Below are positions 5,663 through 7,700 of a DNA stretch of 7,700 nucleotides, piece after piece. Below the pieces are notes generated by a model. The model made no database searches, had not been told where the DNA came from, and worked only from the letters and a program-made list of their open reading frames with translations. Positions within the stretch are counted from its first letter, which is position 1, and the number at the start of each line of letters is the position of its first letter. Source of the stretch: JAIBJN01 sp035461525 (lineage in GTDB: Bacteria > Actinomycetota > Thermoleophilia > Gaiellales > Gaiellaceae); contig DATHVD010000032.1 of assembly GCA_035461525.1 (NCBI GenBank), forward strand, positions 1-7,700. Reading direction: 5' to 3'. A program made the translations under genes and the position numbers.

Positions 5663-7700
5663 CGGACCTCCCGCAGGGCGCGGTCCAGCCGCTGGCGCGT
5701 GGAGAGGACGCCGGCGAAGAGGTCGCCCTCGCGGGCGACCCGGTCGAGCACGACCTCCATGGTGAAGTCGCGCGGGTCGAGGTCCTCCGTCACCTCCTCC
5801 CAGCGAAGCGGGGTGGAGACGGGCGCCCCCGCCCGCGGGCGGACCGAGTAGACCGACGCGATCGTCTTTCCCTCCCCGTTCTGATTCGCATCCACGAGCA
5901 CGCCGCGGCGCTTCGCCTTCGACCACTCGGTCGTCACCAGCCCCCGGTGGAGGCGGGCGAGCGTGCCGGCGACGATCTCGGCGAACTCCCGCGTCTCCCC
6001 GTACGTGTGCCGGCGCTCGAGGGGGACGAGGACGTGGAAGCCGTCCGCGCCGCTCGTCTTCGGGAAGGCGACGAGGCCGAGCGCGTCGAGCACCTCCTTG
6101 ACGAGGAGGGCGACGCGCACCGTCTCGGCGAAGCCCACGTCCGGCGACGGGTCGAGGTCGAAGAGCACCCAGTCGGGGCGCTCCGGCCGGTCGACACGCG
6201 AGTACCACGTGTTCATGTCGATGCAGCCCATGTTCACCATCCAGAGGAGCGCGAGCTCGTCGTTCACGAGTGGGTAGCGGAGCGTCCGCTTCTGCCGCGT
6301 CTCCCGGGAGGTGGAGCGGTACTCGAACGTCGGGATCCACTCCGGCATGTGCTTGGGCGCGTCCTTCTGAAAGAAGTGGTCGCCCTGCCAGCCGTCGGGG
6401 TAGCGCTTCATCGTGAAGGGCCGGTCGCGGAGGTGCGGGACGAGCGCGGGAGCGACGTCACGGTAGTACGTGAGGAGATCCCGCTTGGCGATCCCCTCCT
6501 CCGCCCAGAACGGCTTGTCGAGGTTGGAGAGACGGAGGACGCGGCCGCCACGCCTGACCTCGGGCCCGATCGGGTCCTCCCGCCGGGCCTCCGTCGCCTC
6601 CTTGTCCTCCCGGAGCCCCTTGTACGAGGGCGCCCGGAGTCGGCCGTCGTGCGTCCACTCGGCGAACTCGACCTCGGCGACGAGCCGGGGCTCCACCCAG
6701 GCTACGTCGTCCTTGCGCACCTTCGGCATCTTCGGGACCGTGCGGAACGGCGAGGTCTCGCGCTCCAGCGGGCGCAGCTTCTCCAGAAGGTCGTCGATCT
6801 CCTCCTCTGTGAAGCCGGTGCCGACGTTGCCGGCCCATTCCCACTCGCCCGCGCGGTCGACGGCGAGGACGAGCGAGCCGAGCCTTCCGGCACGGCGTCC
6901 CTTCCCCCTCGTGTAGCCGGCGATCGCGAGCTCCTGGCTCGCGTGCGTCTTCACCTTGAGCCAGTCGCGCGAACGCCTGCCCGGGAGGTACCGCGAGTCG
7001 GCCTTCTTGGACACGACGCCCTCGAGCCCCTGCTCCTCGGCGGCCGCCGCCAGCGCCGGGCCGTCGGCGAACGCCTCCGAGAGCCGCACCTCGCCGCCGC
7101 GGAAGTCGACGAGCTCCTCGAGCCGCTCGCGACGCTCGCGTAGCGGCAGGTCGACGAGGGGGTCGCCGTCGGCCTCGAGGACGTCGAAGAGGTAGACGAC
7201 GAGCGGGCCGCCCCCCTGCTGCATGACGGAAAAGCTCGAGCGGCCCTCGTCGTCGAGTGCGCACACCTCGCCGTCGAGGACGCACTCCGGCGTCCTCACC
7301 GCCTGCGCGAGCGCGCGCGCGATGGAGGGGAACCGGCCCGTGAGGTCGTTGCCGTTCCGGCTCGTCAGCGTCACGTCGCCGCCGCGGACCGTTGCGAGCG
7401 CTCGGTACCCGTCCCACTTGACCTCGTGCACCCACTCGCGGCCCTCCGGCACGCGGTCGGAGAGCGTGGCCAGCATCGGGCGGTACTCGGTCCTCGGTCT
7501 CGCCGCCGCCTCGCCGTCGTCCCGCTTGCGGAGAAGAAGCCAGTTCTTCTCGTCCCCGTCGAGCCTCGCCGGCACGAGCGTCCAGACGCCGTGCAACCTC
7601 TCGCCGTCGAGGCGGACCGTCAGGCCGCCGTCCGGCTTCTCCTCGAGGAGCTCGTAGGTGCCGCGATCCCAGATCTCGACCGTGCCCGCCCCGTACTGGC
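5659..7700 (-). CDS. ligD: Multidomain ATP-dependent DNA ligase LigD (PE-LIG-POL), N-terminus beyond the window
   Basis: This is the end-processing and sealing enzyme of bacterial non-homologous end joining, which works with Ku. The 679 visible residues, read from 7698, start inside the 3'-phosphoesterase domain (YGAGTVEIWDRGTYELLEE, LHGVWTLVPARL, NWLLLRK; about 1-62). The ATP-dependent ligase domain follows: HEVKWDGYR with nucleotidyl-accepting Lys94, DGE at 142-144, EGVVSK at 226-231 and KVK at 248-250. An OB fold comes next (about 255-370; AIAGYTRGKG, GTGFTEEEID). The polymerase/primase domain begins at about 390 (LSNLDKPFW) and carries the metal-binding acids FDLDPSP (Asp514, Asp516) and Asp603 in VLVDANQN. 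All visible catalytic residues are intact. Domain order is PE-LIG-POL, as in Pseudomonas, whereas Mycobacterium LigD is POL-PE-LIG. The ATG at 7596 is internal to the PE domain and is not the start. The stop TGA (5661-5659) overlaps the GTG of the Nif3-like gene. No ku gene lies in this window. Confidence 0.95.
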   Translation of the reverse strand, partial: QYGAGTVEIWDRGTYELLEEKPDGGLTVRLDGERLHGVWTLVPARLDGDEKNWLLLRKRDDGEAAARPRTEYRPMLATLSDRVPEGREWVHEVKWDGYRALATVRGGDVTLTSRNGNDLTGRFPSIARALAQAVRTPECVLDGEVCALDDEGRSSFSVMQQGGGPLVVYLFDVLEADGDPLVDLPLRERRERLEELVDFRGGEVRLSEAFADGPALAAAAEEQGLEGVVSKKADSRYLPGRRSRDWLKVKTHASQELAIAGYTRGKGRRAGRLGSLVLAVDRAGEWEWAGNVGTGFTEEEIDDLLEKLRPLERETSPFRTVPKMPKVRKDDVAWVEPRLVAEVEFAEWTHDGRLRAPSYKGLREDKEATEARREDPIGPEVRRGGRVLRLSNLDKPFWAEEGIAKRDLLTYYRDVAPALVPHLRDRPFTMKRYPDGWQGDHFFQKDAPKHMPEWIPTFEYRSTSRETRQKRTLRYPLVNDELALLWMVNMGCIDMNTWYSRVDRPERPDWVLFDLDPSPDVGFAETVRVALLVKEVLDALGLVAFPKTSGADGFHVLVPLERRHTYGETREFAEIVAGTLARLHRGLVTTEWSKAKRRGVLVDANQNGEGKTIASVYSVRPRAGAPVSTPLRWEEVTEDLDPRDFTMEVVLDRVAREGDLFAGVLSTRQRLDRALREVR
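5664..5673 (-). promoter_or_regulatory. Ribosome binding site of the Nif3-like gene inside ligD
   Basis: The minus strand reads GGGAGG, then five bases, then GTG at 5662, all within the last codons of ligD. With the four-base GTGA overlap, this decides the start and suggests coupled translation. Confidence 0.5.

Noticed and set aside
4787..6340. Extending the Nif3-like gene upstream to 6340
   Set aside because: The added region is the out-of-frame shadow of the LigD polymerase domain; the GTG at 5662 has a good ribosome binding site and the usual stop-start overlap.
1..7700. CRISPR arrays, tRNA or rRNA genes, insertion sequences, phage genes
   Set aside because: I found no regularly spaced repeats, no tRNA-like cloverleaf or conserved T-loop sequence, and no transposase or integrase motifs on either strand.

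Overview
The window is visibly GC-rich, with strong third-position G/C bias in every gene, which fits a high-GC actinobacterium. The secreted M36 peptidases with PxKF C-terminal domains, the PE-LIG-POL type LigD and the actinobacterial-style GNAT protein would suit a Thermoleophilia-like lineage (Gaiellales or Solirubrobacterales). That placement is inference; no rRNA or other marker is present.

Left half (1-3910, all minus strand): a tandem series of related secreted M36 (fungalysin-type) metallopeptidase genes. In transcription order these are (i) a decayed remnant of a C-terminal part, about 3910-3370; (ii) one intact 931-residue gene, 3185-390, with signal peptide, FTP/PepSY propeptide, PA insert, HEYGH zinc motif and C-terminal PxKF domain; (iii) the start of a third copy, 248-1, which leaves the window and whose start codon and ribosome binding site are out of frame with its signal peptide by one base. 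The remnant and the intact gene are each followed by a similar GC-rich hairpin with the same loop, so the duplicated unit seems to have included its terminator.

Right half (3984-7700): a GNAT N-acetyltransferase on the plus strand starts next to the remnant. It converges on a Nif3-like dinuclear metal protein on the minus strand, and their two stop codons share a CTAG palindrome. The Nif3-like gene overlaps the end of a multidomain LigD (NHEJ DNA ligase) gene by four bases (GTGA), so ligD and nif3-like are probably co-transcribed. LigD enters from the right edge and shows the end of the PE domain, a complete LIG domain and a complete C-terminal POL domain.

I see no rRNA, tRNA, CRISPR, insertion sequence or phage gene. 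No convincing new multi-gene system is visible. The most notable content is the M36 tandem array with one intact, one apparently frameshifted and one decayed member, together with its paired hairpins.
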